From Neonectria sp. B-13 (lineage: Eukaryota; Ascomycota; Sordariomycetes; Hypocreales; Nectriaceae), in NCBI GenBank assembly GCA_002682825.1, contig NOKP01000049.1, positions 64,010 through 128,009 on the forward strand: a stretch of 64,000 bases of DNA, read 5' to 3'. This document shows, piece after piece, positions 11,979-28,183 of this stretch (positions are counted from its first letter, which is position 1; every line of letters begins with the position of its first letter). Made by a program: the position numbers and the translations under genes. The notes beneath the pieces are model-generated. The model was not told the origin of the DNA. It ran no database searches and saw only the letters and a program-made list of their open reading frames with translations.

Positions 11979-14001
11979 AGGACCATACCATCCCCTTTAC
12001 TGACCGATCCTTGGACGACGAGGCACTGGATATGTCTCACGTCCCCCGATACGGCACTCTTTCACGAAGATCCCCATTTGTCACCAACCCAACTGAAGTT
12101 CCCAACGGGACGTTTCTCCCCTCACGACCTTGATATTTTTCTTTACGAATACTGGAATCACATTGCATCTAGCGATTTGTTATACGACGTCACACTTGTA
12201 CTTGTTTTCCCCTCATCGGGGACGCGAGACTGGCTCGAGCAATTTGGCCTTCCCTTCTTCGATTTTTATCTTTCATATGTTCTGTCCCCTTCTCCTTTCT
12301 TCACGATGGTCATGATTAGCGGTCTACGGTCTATGGTCTTGACTAGTTTCTGTCCTCGGCTCCTTTTTTATTTCCTTTCCTTTGCATAACATCACGGGCA
12401 CTACTTGGCATCACGGCACAGTTCTTGAACGATACACCAGAGCATTAGGGAATTCTCACCTTGATACCCGGAGTGCGATATACACCTGACCCCCCTGCGC
12501 GATCACGTCACACCACTCCACCTTTTTCTTTTTCACTTCCCCTTTTACACTTTGTTCCCTATCCTGTTTTGGACGAGAGTGGTTTTAAACTCTAGGATAC
12601 GGGTACGGCGGACGGTGCATGCATGTATGGCGTTTTGTTTACTGTCACGGCAACCCCCCAACTGGATCAATCAGTGGAAGGGACGGAGTTGCCGTTTTGT
12701 TCCCCCGGATTGTTCAATCAGGGTGAATTGAGGAGCCCCATTTGATTTGCGGGCGCCGTGGATGGCGGCAAAGGGCCGGTCTCTCCATTAAGGAGGACCC
12801 GTACCCGATTTCGGGCTCGACAAGTTGTCCCTGGACGACTTGACAATGTGTTGGTAGAGGGCCCGCTCTGTAAGGGCAAGGGGTCAAGGGAGGGCCGGTG
12901 GCACAACCCGCTGGCCCGAGGGGGAAGCCACGCATGAAGAGACCATTTCCTAGGTAGACGGGTGATGAAATGGATATATTCTGAAACCAAACAAGTAATT
13001 GCAAGTGACGCTCATATGAAGGTGATGTGTGCGTGGAGCGCGGGGTGGTGAATTGGCCCTTTCGACCGCTGGCTTGCCGAGGATCGCCGGAGGGGGCCCA
13101 GGTCCCAGGTCAGCGAAGACGTCGTCGAGACGGGAGTTTGCAATGGCATAGACGAACAGAGCAGAGAAGCGCAGTCGTCACCACAGGGCCAATTCAACCC
13201 TGCGAAGCAACTCACTGCCTCTAGAGGCTAAGCGTGCCTGGAGGCCAGGACCCAGGACCCAGAGCCCTGGATGCTGACGGCGGGCGTTGCCGCTCGCAGG
13301 ATGCGGGAGCGATCGGTGCAGCAGGCAGGCAGAGCCAGGGGGGGGGTTATCAATCAGTGCCACCAAGACGGGAGGGATGAGCTGGCGGAGGTGGAAGCTA
13401 ATGTAGGTAGCGTCCGTCGATGCTTTCTAGAACAAACAGACGAAGGGCGGATGTGGAACGGGGAGTGAGTGTGTGGGAGAGGCGAAGAAGATGGGACAAG
13501 GGGGGGTGGTTTCGGTGAGGGACCTTGACGGACAGGGTTTAGGTTCGGTGGGGGAGCAAAAAACGGGGCTCTGGGGGCTTCGGTAGTGGCTCGGGAAGGT
13601 TTTAGCTGTTTGCTTGATGGCGAGAAGCATGGGATGGAGATAGCTGACGTACTGACGTCGGTAGTCACAGTAGTTGGTCTTCAAGTACCAAATTCCAGAG
13701 ATGAGGCACCAGCGATAAGCAACATAAGCAACACATCGGCGGCTCTCACAGTCTCCGATGACAGGAAGCTCGTAGAACATGTGGGTGTGTATAAGCCATT
13801 AGTATCCCACCATTGGTAACCCAACCTCCCGTCTATCGCCGCATCCAGTCGTCCTCGATAGTACAGATGCCGAGGCTTTCTTCAGTCCTTTGCTATATCA
13901 CAGTAATCCTACACCCCGCCCAGGCTACGCCCACTGATGGCTAAACAAATACATCGGCTGGCAGCTTGGCTGGCTATCCAAAATCACGTCGTCTCTGAAG
14001 A
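11979..14001. other. intergenic, no gene seen
   Basis: This lies between the stop of the SWIRM-domain gene and the end of the oppositely oriented golgin gene. It begins with T-rich sequence that probably holds the 3' UTR. Remaining open frames are short and without recognisable domains. Confidence 0.6.
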
Positions 14002-17000
14002 CTACCGCACATCGATGTGCTGCACCGCCTTCATCCACTTCTTCTCGTCGGCTCTGTACACCAATTCGGTCAGTATTTGGCACCACCCAGGCAAGGAAGG
14101 AAATGGGGAACTTACTTGTCGAACCGGAGCAGCTTTCCTAGGACCGGGACAAGCTGCGCCCGTAGCTTGCTGTCCTTCTGCTCCAAGAACTGCAGCAGAA
14201 TTGTCTTGAGGTAGGCCGTCTCTGGTGTCCCGCTGCTGGCGCCGCCTCCGGGGGGACTGGCCCCGCCGCCTCCGCCGCTCGGAGACCCGTTGTTCCCGCT
14301 GCGGACCGAGTCGAAGGAACTCCGACCCGAGCTGGCCACGAGCTTGGTCTGCGCCGACTTGAGGTCCTTGGACAGCTTCTCGTAGCGCTGGCGTGCCTCG
14401 TCCAGCATGCGCCGCAGCTCGGCGCGCTGCTTCTCGACGTCGCGCACCTGGTTCTCAGACGCGTCGAGCGCCGTCCGCAGCTGCGACACCGTCGTCCGCA
14501 TTTCGGCCGTCTCTGCCTCGGCCTTCTCCTCGACCGACTCGAGTTCCTCGCGCCGGCGCCGCCACTCCTTCTCCCGTTGCTCCAGCTCGTCACGCTCGTG
14601 GCCCAGTGTCTTGACCTCCCGCTCCAGGTCTCGCACCTTTTGCTTCAGGTCCTCTGTCTCCCGGGCCTTGCGCCGCGCCAGCGTGCTCGACTCGTCTTCG
14701 ATGCGATCCCGCTCCTCGGTGGCCGCCTCCATCCGCGCCCGCATCTCCCGCACCTTGTTGTCCGCACGCTCGTCGACGTCGGCCAACAGGCGCCGCATCG
14801 TCTCGCCCTCGCGGGTACGCTCCTGCAACAGTCGCTGCACCTCAGCCAGCTCTTCCTCGAGCGACTCGGCCTGCGACTTGGATTCCTTGAGTTGCACCGA
14901 CATCTCCGCCGTTTGGTCGCGCATGCTGCTGAGAAGGCCCTGTGCGTTGGTGTACTGCTGCCCCTTGAAGTCTACTTCCTCCTGCACTGCCGACTTCTCG
15001 CGCTTCAGCTTATGCAGTTGTTCTTCGAGCTCCTTGACTCGCGGCCGCAGCTTGGTCAACTCATCCTGCACTGCCTGGAGCTCCCGTTCCGTCTTCTCGA
15101 CCTTGGCACTCAGCTCGATCTTTTCAGCCTCGGATCGTCGGAGGTCACGCCCTGCCACACGCTGTGCATCCTCGAGGCGCAGCTTTGCGGTGGTCTCCGT
15201 TGTCAGCCGCTCCTGCAAGCCCTTGACTTCTGTGTCTCGGTCCGAGGATATCTGCTGGGCACGGGCGAGGTCCCGCTTGAGGTCCTTCTCCCGCTTCTCC
15301 ATATCCTTCATCTCCTTGGCCTTGGCCGCCAGCTCCTCCTTGGTAGTCTTGAGCGTGGCAGATTCCTGGCGCAGGCTCCTCAGCTCAGGCTGTGCCTTCT
15401 GTAGCACCTCCCGTAAGTCTGTTAGGTCCTTGTAGCGGTTCTGCGCCAGTACCTGCGCGGCGCCGAGGTCGGCCTGCAGCGTTGCCGTCTTGTCCTTGAG
15501 GTCCTCGTACTCTTGTTGAATGGTGCCCATCTCACTCTGTAGCTTTGAGCTAGCCTTAGCGTCCGAGGCGGATGAGCTCATCTTCTCTTCGAGGCCAACG
15601 ATCTGGGCCTTGAGGTCCGCCTTCTCAGCTTCGAGGGTCTTGATCTTCTCCTTGGCCTCGACGTGGTCTTGGCCAATGGTGATCAGGTCATCCTGCAGGG
15701 ACTCGATCTCCTCCCGCAAGTCCTCCTCGGTCTTTCGCTTCTTGGCAAGGCGCTCGATCTGTCCATCCTTCTCGACCACCTCTTCCTTGAGCTTGGCAAT
15801 CTCGGCTTCGAGCGCGGCGGTTTCGGGAACTTCAATAATTGCCTCCGGCTCCGGCTCAGGGCTCTGGATGGCCGGCTGCTCGGGGGCCGGGGCGGACGCT
15901 CCGCCAGCCCCTCCCTTGCCCTTCTTTTTGTTGTTCTTGTTCTTCCTCTTTGAACCGCCGGCGGCCGGGGTTGAGGCGGCTGCCGCGGGCTGTGAAGCAG
16001 GGGCTGCGGGTGTAGAAGCTACAGGAGCCGGTTTAGAGTTCAGCTTCTTGGTCAGATCGTCAACCTTGGCCTGACTATCGGACCTATCCTTCTTCAGAGC
16101 TTCAATCTGGGAGTTGAGATCGTCGATGAGCTTCTTGGAGATGATTTTTGCGCTGGAGGCCTTGGCTAGCTCAGCATCTAGCTCGCTCGCCCTCTTGTCC
16201 GAAGTGGCCAACGAAGCCTCTACCTCCTTGACCTTGGACTCATGCGTGCTCTTGTCCTCCTCGAGCTGCTTGAGCTGGGTCCGGGCATCCTCCAGGCGCT
16301 TGTTCAGGGTCGCAATCTCCGTGTTCCGGGCCTCGAGTTGGGTCTGGAGAGATTCCGTGGTCGCCGAAGTCTCGCGGGACTCGCTGAGCTCACGGGTTGC
16401 ATTCTCGAGACTCTCTACCAGGCCGGCGCTGTTCTCCTTAATGGTCGACAACTCGGTCTGCAGGGTATCTACCTCGTTCTTGAGCTTCTCAATCTCCTCT
16501 GACTTGGAGACCACTTCAGCCTGGAGCTGGGGCACCTCATCCTCGTAGGAGAAGAGGTCCCCGCTGTCGTTCTTGGTCTCGGCGATTTCGGGGATGGACT
16601 TTTGGGCCTTGTGCTTTGGCGAGAACATGCCCATGACGGATGCTACGGGGGACTTGACCCTCTCAGTAACATCCTCGTGCTTGTCATCATGTCCCTCCTT
16701 GGGCTTTTCGGCGTCGTGGACCTTGGTGTCGTCGGACTTGTCAGCCATGGCAGCCTCGAGCTCCTCTTCGAACTTCTTGGCCTTCTCCTCGGCCTTGTCG
16801 TGCTTCTTCTGAAGCTCGTCCTTTTCCGTGGTAACTCTCTTGAGCTCCTGCATGACCATGTCGCCGCGCTGGTTCAGTTGATTCAGGTACTCGACCAAGG
16901 AGTCGGGATCGGCGATGGAAGTCAGGGGGGTGTTCTCTCGGAGGGCCTTCTCGAAGGGTTCGATGGCAGTGGCGCGTCGATGGGCTACACGGTAGGACCG

Positions 17001-17641
17001 CAGGAGCTCTAAACCGTAGTCATCAGCGTCTGACTCGTAGAGAACACTGACTGTTTTCTCTTACCTGGGTACGTAGCCTCAAGCTTCTCCAACTTGCGCA
17101 GCTTCTGTCTGATCTCTTGAGTTAGCTCCGGCACCGGCGCGGCAGCACCGGCGTCGTGTTGCTTGGAGGGAGCGGCGGAAGCATCCCCATGGCCGTCATT
17201 TGTAGTGTCGCCCTTGGTAGTTTGAGCATCTGATGACTTTTCGCCCGAGCCATTGGTTTGAACAACAGGCTTATCATTCGCTGCGTCCTTTTCCTCCACA
17301 GGCTTTGGGGTGCCAGCTCGGCTGGGCTCGTCGCTATCGTCGATGACAAAGGCGGCCTCGAACACGGCAGGATCAGGGTTTGGCGCGGCGTCGCCAGAGT
17401 CGGAGGACTGCTTGTTAGCACGAGAGCGCTTTACAGGGGAGTCGCCCTTGCGCGACGAAGTCGAGGCGGATCGGGACGGCGGAGAGGATTCGGAGGGACT
17501 CTTCTGACGGGCCTGTTCCTCGGCGATGGTGCGGTCGATGACGCCTCGGAATCGCTGTGACGGGGGAAGAGATTGTATCAGTTTCTAGTCGGTAGCTACT
17601 GCGAGAGAGGATCCAGAGAGGTCGAGACTGACTTGTAACAT
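14002..17641 (-). CDS. IMH1: GRIP-domain golgin, Imh1-like
   Basis: Four coding exons on the minus strand: 17641-17633 (only 9 nt), 17554-17065, 17008-14116 and 14053-14002. Joined, they give 1147 residues, and all introns (78, 56 and 62 bp) are GT..AG. The start MLQRFRGVID and the end KWMKAVQHID appear only after splicing; without the last intron the frame would stop one codon into it. The N-terminal 160 or so residues are charged and low complexity. Most of the rest is long heptad-rich coiled coil, broken by an Ala/Pro and Lys/Asn-rich linker (SKRKNKNNKKKGKGG). The C-terminus is a GRIP domain with the conserved AYLK tyrosine and LLQFLEQK..LVPVLGKLL core. GRIP golgins bind Arl1-GTP on trans-Golgi membranes and tether endosome-derived vesicles. 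The gene is divergent from the lunapark gene. Family assignment is firm; function is by homology. Confidence 0.92.
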
Positions 17642-18679
17642 TGTGGCGGCTCTCCTTGGGAGGGTGCGGCGTCTTGGAGCTTACGCAGCGAGCGAAGCGT
17701 CTCGTTGTCGGCGTGGATGGGAACACAAAGGTGGGCGCATCCGGACAAGGACGCCGCAGAAAGAAACAAGGGAAGAACAATAGAATAGGGAGTTGCACGA
17801 AATGAAGACAACTCAGCAGAGCACCCACATGACGCTCGTGGCGAGGATTTCTGGATTTATCGACAAGGGAAATGGAAAGGGGACGGCTCTGTTTCGTTTG
17901 AAGGCGGATTGGATACGTATACGTACCGAGCGCCAGGTAAATAATTCCGGAGTACTAGTAGCACAGCACAGCGCAGCGCAGCAGTAGTAGCCAGCGTAGC
18001 AGTAGTACCCGTAGCCGTACTACCGGGCTGTGCTAGTGAAGGATTGCTTGGAAGGATTCTGGTGCCCTGTGGCTAGTGAAGGGGCAGGGTCCCTGAGACT
18101 CCTTGTTAGGCCCGCACCAAGGCCGTCTGTTACAGTGGATGACGGTGGCTTGCGCTTCATACCTCGTACCCCGGTATCCGTACTTGGGGGGAAGCTGCAC
18201 CAACGGGGATGTGTCTTTCCTCAATGAGGTCACTGGAAACGAGGTACCTAGCTGTGTATATCCACCTCCACCGTAATCTGCACTTCCACACTTCACTCGA
18301 ACACATCACCTCACTTCGCGATACTTCACCGCCAGCAGGAACGGCCACGCTCACTTAGGACACTTGCAGTGCCTATTCCAGGCCGCGCGCTTATTCTCTT
18401 TCTCCCTCTCCTTCCTATCCTCTCTTCTCCTTCCTCTCCCTCTTCTTCACCCTTTTTCGCTTCTTCGCTTGTTTCTTTCTTGACCAGTGCTGCTCTTCTT
18501 TCCTCTCCGTCTTTCCGTCTTTCTATCCTTCTTCATCGAGCACCGCCTTGCCACTCCTTTCTCCTCGGTGCCCTGAAGCAGGTTGTTTATCGCACAGAGA
18601 CACCCAGAGCCTCGCTCTTCCCAGCACACCCGCGCGATACACGGGGTCACCCCGCGCTCTGCCCCTTTGACTATACAAA
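17642..18679. promoter_or_regulatory. divergent promoter region between golgin and lunapark genes
   Basis: About 1 kb separates the two opposed start codons, so it must contain both promoters and leaders. The half next to the lunapark gene is a long pyrimidine-rich tract (about 18390-18560), typical of fungal core promoters. I could not assign a specific factor-binding site. Confidence 0.6.
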
Positions 18680-19942
18680 ATGATGGCCTTTTGGCCCTGG
18701 AAGGTTCGTCGCTCTCTTTGGCGCACGCACCCAACCCCCACCAAGTCTTGCGACTAACGTAGCTCTCTTCTATCTATAGGGCGAGTCCTCCTCGACGGCC
18801 TCGTTTGAAAAGACCCTCTCGACCCTCTCGACCAAAATCGCAGACACACAAGCCCGCCTTGATCGCGTTCGCTCCAGTTCCCGCCGAGCCCGCGTCCTCT
18901 CGACCATATACCTCTCCTTCGCCTATCTTGTCTATACCATCGTCCTGCTCCTCGTTGTTGGATATAAGAACCTCGGCCGTTTTGAGTGGGCTGGCTTGGC
19001 CGGCGGGCCTCTCCTGTAAGCCCTCATTCCGTCTGTCCCTTTCTCGTAGATAGGAGTCAACTGACTAACATGCCTTTTACGATGCATAGCATCTACGCAA
19101 CCCGCACGAGCCTCGCTGCCTTCTACACCTTCCGCATTGAAAGCCTGACTGCTCGCCTTAATGAATACCAGCAGGAGCGCGCAAAGACGATCCAGAAGCT
19201 CAAGGATGCTACAAAATACGACTCGACTCTGGAGCTGATTGAAAAGTACGGTGGGCAGGAGGGGAAGCCCAAGGGAAACGAGAACAATACCGGCGACGGC
19301 GATGGCGACAACAAGCTGCAAAGCAAGGAAATGAAAGGCAGCGGAGCCTCGGGAGCCCCGAACCGGACCCGGATGCCCCCCCCTGCCACGGCCAACATCC
19401 AACGACGGGACCATCCCGCTCCGAACCCGATGGAGCCCAACGCCGAGTTCGCCCCCAATGCCGATTTTGCGCCATCCGCCTTCCCCAGCGGTACGGGGCC
19501 TCTTCCTCCTCCATCGCCCATGGGTTACCCGCAGTACAACACGACCGTATCGGAGCCACATTGGTACGACCGCATCTTTGACGTCCTCCTCGGCGAGGAC
19601 GAGACGGCTCTCAAGAACCGCATCGTCCTCATCTGCCAGGCTTGCCGTCTCGTCAACGGTCAAGCTCCTCCAGGCACCAAGACATTGTCCGAGCTCGGCC
19701 CCTGGAAGTGCATGTCGTGCGGCGCCCTCAACGGCGAGCTTGATGAGGGCAAGCGCATCGTCAACGAAGTGTTGGGTCAGGCGGCTGATGACGCCGCAGC
19801 AACGCAGGAGGGTGGTGCCGACGACTCTTCGAGCGATGATGTTGTAGATGTAGCCAAGGAGCACCTCTTGGAGGTACAGGAGGACACAAAAGACGGGCCC
19901 GCGGCGGGAGTGAGGAAGCGCCGGGGCAAGGGCAAGAAGTAA
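18680..19942 (+). CDS. LNP1: lunapark family ER junction protein
   Basis: Three coding exons (18680-18703, 18780-19015, 19090-19942) give 370 residues. The first exon carries only 8 codons (MMAFWPWK) and its donor is GTTCGT; the first intron has a CTAAC branch site. Features in order: a coiled segment with repeated LSTL and an RSSSRRARVL motif; a first membrane span (about residues 48-70, rich in L, V, Y); a second span (about 78-104) that crosses the exon 2/3 junction; a coiled coil (RLNEYQQERAKTIQKL); a Pro-rich disordered stretch; then a C-terminal zinc finger with CQAC and CMSC pairs (about 269-300). This two-span hairpin plus C4 zinc ribbon is the lunapark signature. Lunapark stabilises three-way junctions of tubular ER. 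The acidic/basic tail ends in KRRGKGKK. It converges with the kinase gene. Confidence 0.93.
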
Positions 19943-20662
19943 TCTTTTGTTTATTTGAGAGGTAATGAATGGCGCAAGACTTCGGCAGCGTACATAAGTA
20001 AACTTTTGGCGTCGTATGTATCTCGGATCTTCTTTCATGCTGTACGATTTTCTTCACTTCCCTTCCATCTCTTGCCATATCACATCCGTCTCTTGCATCG
20101 CATGACTGTCCACAAACCCCCTCGTAATGACATCAACATAAGGAATCGTCAAAAATGTCAAAATGTCAAAATGTCAAAAATGGAATCATGCCCGCATAGT
20201 CTATCTATAGCTTTGCTTCCGCCCCGCATCCCGTCCCATCCCAAATCAATATCCCTTTGGTTTCCCACGTCACCAGTGTCCAACATCTCCGATAAGAGTA
20301 TGTACCCGTACCTTAGAGGGTGTTCTCCCACCTGCTCTTCCCTTGTAATAAAAATCTCCCTGTCGGTATATAAGAATCAGGTAGCATCTCTGGCTTTATA
20401 TCTGCCCGTATAATTCAAGAAGGTGACAGTAGTCTTGAACAAGACGTGAAACAACGTGGCAAGACGGACAGGACAGCCTTGAGTCATTTGCTCCCAGGCA
20501 TGAAACCAGATCAAGAGGCCGCTCCCAAAAGATCAAATACCGAGGTTCAAACAGTTAGACCTCCGATCGAGCCCTCCGAGAGCCCAACGACAAATGCTTC
20601 TTGGTGGCCCTTGGTATGTGGCTCGTCTCTGTCCGCGACATGTCCAAGCATCCTCCGCCGCT
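19943..20662. other. convergent 3' intergenic region
   Basis: This lies between the stop codons of the lunapark and kinase genes and probably contains both 3' UTRs. A short tandem repeat of TCAAAATG/TCAAAAATG occupies about 20149-20182. No gene seen. Confidence 0.65.
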
Positions 20663-24052
<3,390 letters not shown>

Positions 24053-24811
24053 TCAAGATCCGTCAAGTGCCTGCAGCCGAGGGAGGGAGTGTCCACACTT
24101 GTTTTCCACTCTGTGACGTGATGCCCAGCAACCATGCCACGCTATGGCTGTGTTGCTGCTGTTGCTCTTTAGGCTCGGTTTCGGCCTGAGCTTGGGCTTT
24201 TCGTTGGGTACCCCCTGACCAGAGCTCAGGCCAGTGGTCGTCGGGAAAGCAAAAGGGAATAAGACACGCCCACGGCCAATCTTGTTCCCCATTATCGATG
24301 CCCGCCATCCTCTCGCCTGCCCATGCTCATGCTCGTGGCCATGCCCACGATCTTTGCCACATGCCATGGATGATCCGCCCAGCCAAAGGAGAAACAGAGC
24401 TGCTGAACAGACCAGGTGGGGAAGATCCCCTCTTCGTGGGCCGTCCAGCACACCAGTCGCGCAAGCGCAAAAAGATAAAAATGTGATTACGCGCATGGAT
24501 CCAAGGACAAGACTGCCATCCGAGAATACCAAGCCATAGTAAATCCTCAAAAAACAAACGGCAACAAGGGAACGTGCAACGCAAGCCAGAAGGAGGCCAG
24601 AGATACCCAGCAACAAAAGAAACAAACATATGGATTGTACGTACCCGGGGGTTTGAGGGCTCGATCCCTCCATGGTAATGATGGGCTTCAACCCGTCCTT
24701 CTTGCGCTTCTTTGCTGCGAGACTGCTACTGCTGTTGCTGTTGTGCCCATTGGTGCCAGCCGACGAAGCTGGTGGCGGCTTCTGCGACTCCGGAGGTTGG
24801 CTACCGTTCAT
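24053..24811 (-). CDS. doubtful ORF with a protein-like N-terminus
   Basis: An ATG at 24811 opens a 252-codon frame. The first 55 or so codons look like real coding sequence: a Pro/Ser/Asn-rich start, then the basic motif AAKKRKKDGLKPIIT and a Ser/Pro segment. Immediately after, at about 24652, the minus strand reads GTACGT, a good donor. The remaining 195 codons are Leu/Cys-rich, with T-rich codon use unlike the neighbouring genes, and may be intron read-through. I could not find a convincing acceptor and second exon before the kinase gene. It could be the first exon of a short gene or a full hydrophobic protein. I do not recognise the family. Confidence 0.3.
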   Translation of the reverse strand: MNGSQPPESQKPPPASSAGTNGHNSNSSSSLAAKKRKKDGLKPIITMEGSSPQTPGYVQSICLFLLLLGISGLLLACVARSLVAVCFLRIYYGLVFSDGSLVLGSMRVITFLSFCACATGVLDGPRRGDLPHLVCSAALFLLWLGGSSMACGKDRGHGHEHEHGQARGWRASIMGNKIGRGRVLFPFAFPTTTGLSSGQGVPNEKPKLRPKPSLKSNSSNTAIAWHGCWASRHRVENKCGHSLPRLQALDGS

Positions 24812-27800
24812 GATTGTGGTGTTGTGATTGTCGCGAATATTCTCGCAACAAGAGATGTGAAAATCGGGAGTCGGGGGGCGAGATCACTGCGGGCAGTGTG
24901 GGCGCGGTGTCGTCAAACGTCTTGTTTGGCAAAACGATCGGGACTGCGTAGGTAGTCGAGACCGGGTGGGGTGGAGGGTGACGGAATAGTGCAGACTGTT
25001 TATAAGTTTTCGTTTCGGCAACTGGTTCGATAAAATCGGTTCAAAAATTGTGACGGCGCAAAAATCGGATTGGATTCAATGTGCCTCGGCCGTCAGGTAT
25101 GGATGGTGGTGATGGTATGGCGGTCGTCGTCGAAGGAGAGGGGCAGTGGCGTTATGGTCGTCGCGTCGCAAAAGTCGAACCAGCTGCAATCTGGCTGCGC
25201 AATTCTTCCAGGGCCAATCGGGCGCCGAATTGATTGATGGATTGAGTTGATGATGGATAGCTTGCGATAGCACTCTGTGCGGGCCGTGATGACTATAACG
25301 ACGGAGGCCTGGCGTGATGTGAGAAGGAGAAGGACTGCAAGCGCGGGAGGCGGGACGGAGGTCGGGGGGCGTCGGTGTTGTCGGAGGGTCGAGTTCGTTA
25401 GGTGAGTTATTACACCCGCACCAAAAGAAGGCGTCGTCGACGGGGTGCTAGCAACTCGACTAGTCTAGCGGAGATCCCTTGTCGCGAATCGTCAGCTCAA
25501 CAGCAACAGATGCTAGTCGACATGATTGCCGCGCAAAGGCAGGGCAACAGCAGCGGGGGCGCAGCTCGTCTCACAAAAAAAAAGTTCATGGGACCTAAAC
25601 CAAGACAAGCCAAGCTGACAAAGAGAAGGTGGATGAAGGGCAAGGAGGGGGAGATAGGGAAGAGGGGACAAGTACTGTTTGGGGATGGGTTGGAGGGGGC
25701 CTTGGGGTGTGGGGATGGTGATGGAAACTGTGACAGACAGACATCTTGCATGAGATGCGCTCAGGGATAACCAGAATTGCGCGCAGCCAAGGAAGGGGAG
25801 CAAGGAATAGACAGAGGTGCCCAGATGACTGCCAACCGGGAGCNNNNNNNNNNNNNNNNNNNNNNNNNNNNNNNNNNNNNNNNNNNNNNNNNNNNNNNNN
25901 NNNNNNNNNNNNNNNNNNNNNNNNNNNNNNNNNNNNNNNNNNNATATGATATCTCAAGGCCATGTCTTTTCGCTTGGGATACGGAGCCGCCCAGGCTAAG
26001 ACAGGACCTGGGCAAGGCAGCTGAACATATCAAGATGCACAACAAGATACACAGTTTGATAGGGAGGGGATTGGGGCATTGAGGCGTTGGTGGCTTCTGC
26101 GTTGTTTGCGACAAAGGTGGCACTGGGAAGGGGTTGATCGGGACGATGGAAGATGAGGCTCTTACTGTCCGCCGACAACCAAGACAAGAAAGACAAACCA
26201 AGAACCGCAGCCGCGCAGAGCTTACCAGGAGAAGAATAGTCGTCGACGCAATGGCCGAGAAAATGTCCAATCACGAACAATATGTACAAGCAGCAAAAGA
26301 TGGGACGACGATTTGATGATGAAGATGGGGATTTGGGGAGGAAGAGAGAGGGAGAATTTTAGAACGAGAACTCTGAAGGTGGGAAGGACCCGACTTCCTC
26401 TCCGTCCACTAACAACCCGGGTGCAGTTGCAAGCAGGCTTTGGGAACGGCCTGCCGATTACGATGGACATTATCCAGCAGCAGGAGCAACCAACCGTACC
26501 TGCCCAGCCGGCGGGAGTAGTAACCGGCAGGAGCAGCATCCGGCAGTGGCCCGTCGTTGGAGCTACTGCTCCTAAGGCGTGGACTTGAGTGTCACAGCAG
26601 CAGCCAGAGTGGGCGGTAGGGTACCATGGTGGCAACGCATCATGGGCGCAACTTACTTATACTCGGAGACATTCGTTTGGGCAGAGGTATCCGTACCTTG
26701 TTTCTCATCAAAGCTATGCGATAAGTAACAACCGCCCATCCCGTCCCGTTCCTTTGGTTCCAATAACACGGCGTATGAAGATCAAATGTTGTTCGTCTCT
26801 TCAATGCCTTCCTTCCCTTCTTTGGTCGTGATTCGTGTACCACGCCAAATGCTACTTACTTATTAGTCCTTGTCGTTGCTAGGTGGGCTTGATTGTACTG
26901 TAGGGCCTCCCGGCCTACAATTCACTAAACCGCATCCCCCTGTACGATGCTCCTCTTCCACGCAGATCTCTTTCTGCCATGCGCTGAATTGGAAAGACAT
27001 CAAACAAACCTCAATCACGGCACAGTGAAGGACATCGCGCATGTTGCCATCAAAGAAATATCCATGCCCTCAATAATCTCCATTCTTCCATCTTCCGTCT
27101 TCCATTCTCCCGTACGAAGTGCATCCACCCAAAACCTCTAACTCGCCTGCGTCCATAGTGCGACTCTTCGTCTGCATCTGCGGCACCCGGTGTTCCCTAA
27201 ACTTGGCCTGACGTCACTACTCGCAGGGAACCTCCGCTTTGCCGCGCCCCATCCAAGATCCTTCTGTCGCCATCGCTATCGCTGTCCAACATATTTGGCT
27301 CGAGTTCCAAGCATTGCCCACCGTCATTTCACGTGCGTTCTAGTCAGAAACTTCTCCGCCAGAGAAGCGAGCGCATCTGCACTGTCCTGACCTGAGGCTA
27401 CTGTGCTTGGTTGTATCGGGCGACAAGCTCCCCTTGCCCTTGGCTGATCCTGAGAGTCGTCGCACTTACACAATATGCCCTCCCAGTCAAAGCCTCACTC
27501 CCCAGGTAGGCCTCGCTTAAGTGGCACGAGGTACCATAAAGCTACTAGTATATAATCCTACGTGGACATCAAATAAAGCTTCTATGTCAAAGACTCAGGC
27601 CGGCCTCTCCTCTCCGATAGGCTCGCACTAGGTGGTCGCACAACCACAAAAGCAGGGACCGAGGCTACCGCTGTCTGCTCCTTGCTCCAGGTCATATGGC
27701 CTCATCTCCTCGTGAATGCGCTACATGGCGATGCACCACCCGCGATGCCCCGCTAGGCCGCCCTTCACATGAAAGCCGTGGACCACAACAGTTCAGACTT

Positions 27801-28183
27801 GAGAGTGGCGAGACACATCAGCGTGCACAAATCACAGGGCACATCCTCCAGGTCGAACTGTAAGAGAGCCGCTTATCGGGTCACCTGGTATCCTGCTTGC
27901 TGAATGGATAGATACCACAGTCACACCCCTCGTCGGCACGACTTCCCAGCCTTTCCCGGTATAGTTTGGCCTGCAGAACACGGCATGGTTTCTCCTTTTT
28001 TAAGCTCCGTTGTACGGATGCTACTAATGTAACTGATTGACTCCCGGTACGCCCCAAACGCCAATAACATGGTACCTGCCAACACCAATCCTCTGATGTC
28101 CTCGGCCAATAGCATACATACACAGCATCCTCTTGTTAACGAGTTCATGCTCATCCGCATACGGATCCACCACAAGAAAGGCC
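24812..28183. other. intergenic region interrupted by an assembly gap
   Basis: No supportable gene. Both sides of the N run are GC-rich with only short frames. A minus-strand segment near 26230-26300 ends in GTAAGC and reads as a short hydrophobic peptide in one frame, but has no continuation. The missing bases could hide an exon. Confidence 0.5.
25844..25943. other. 100-base N run (scaffold gap)
   Basis: Exactly 100 consecutive N. This is the usual placeholder for a gap of unknown size, so distances across it are not reliable. Confidence 0.98.

Noticed and set aside
14407..15435. 342-codon open frame on the plus strand
   Set aside because: It is antisense to the coiled-coil exon of the golgin; the Ser/Arg/Leu-rich product reflects codon bias of the real gene.
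26134..26316. 60-codon plus-strand frame beside the N gap
   Set aside because: Protein-like composition but too short, with no homology I recognise; the assembly gap prevents joining it to other exons.
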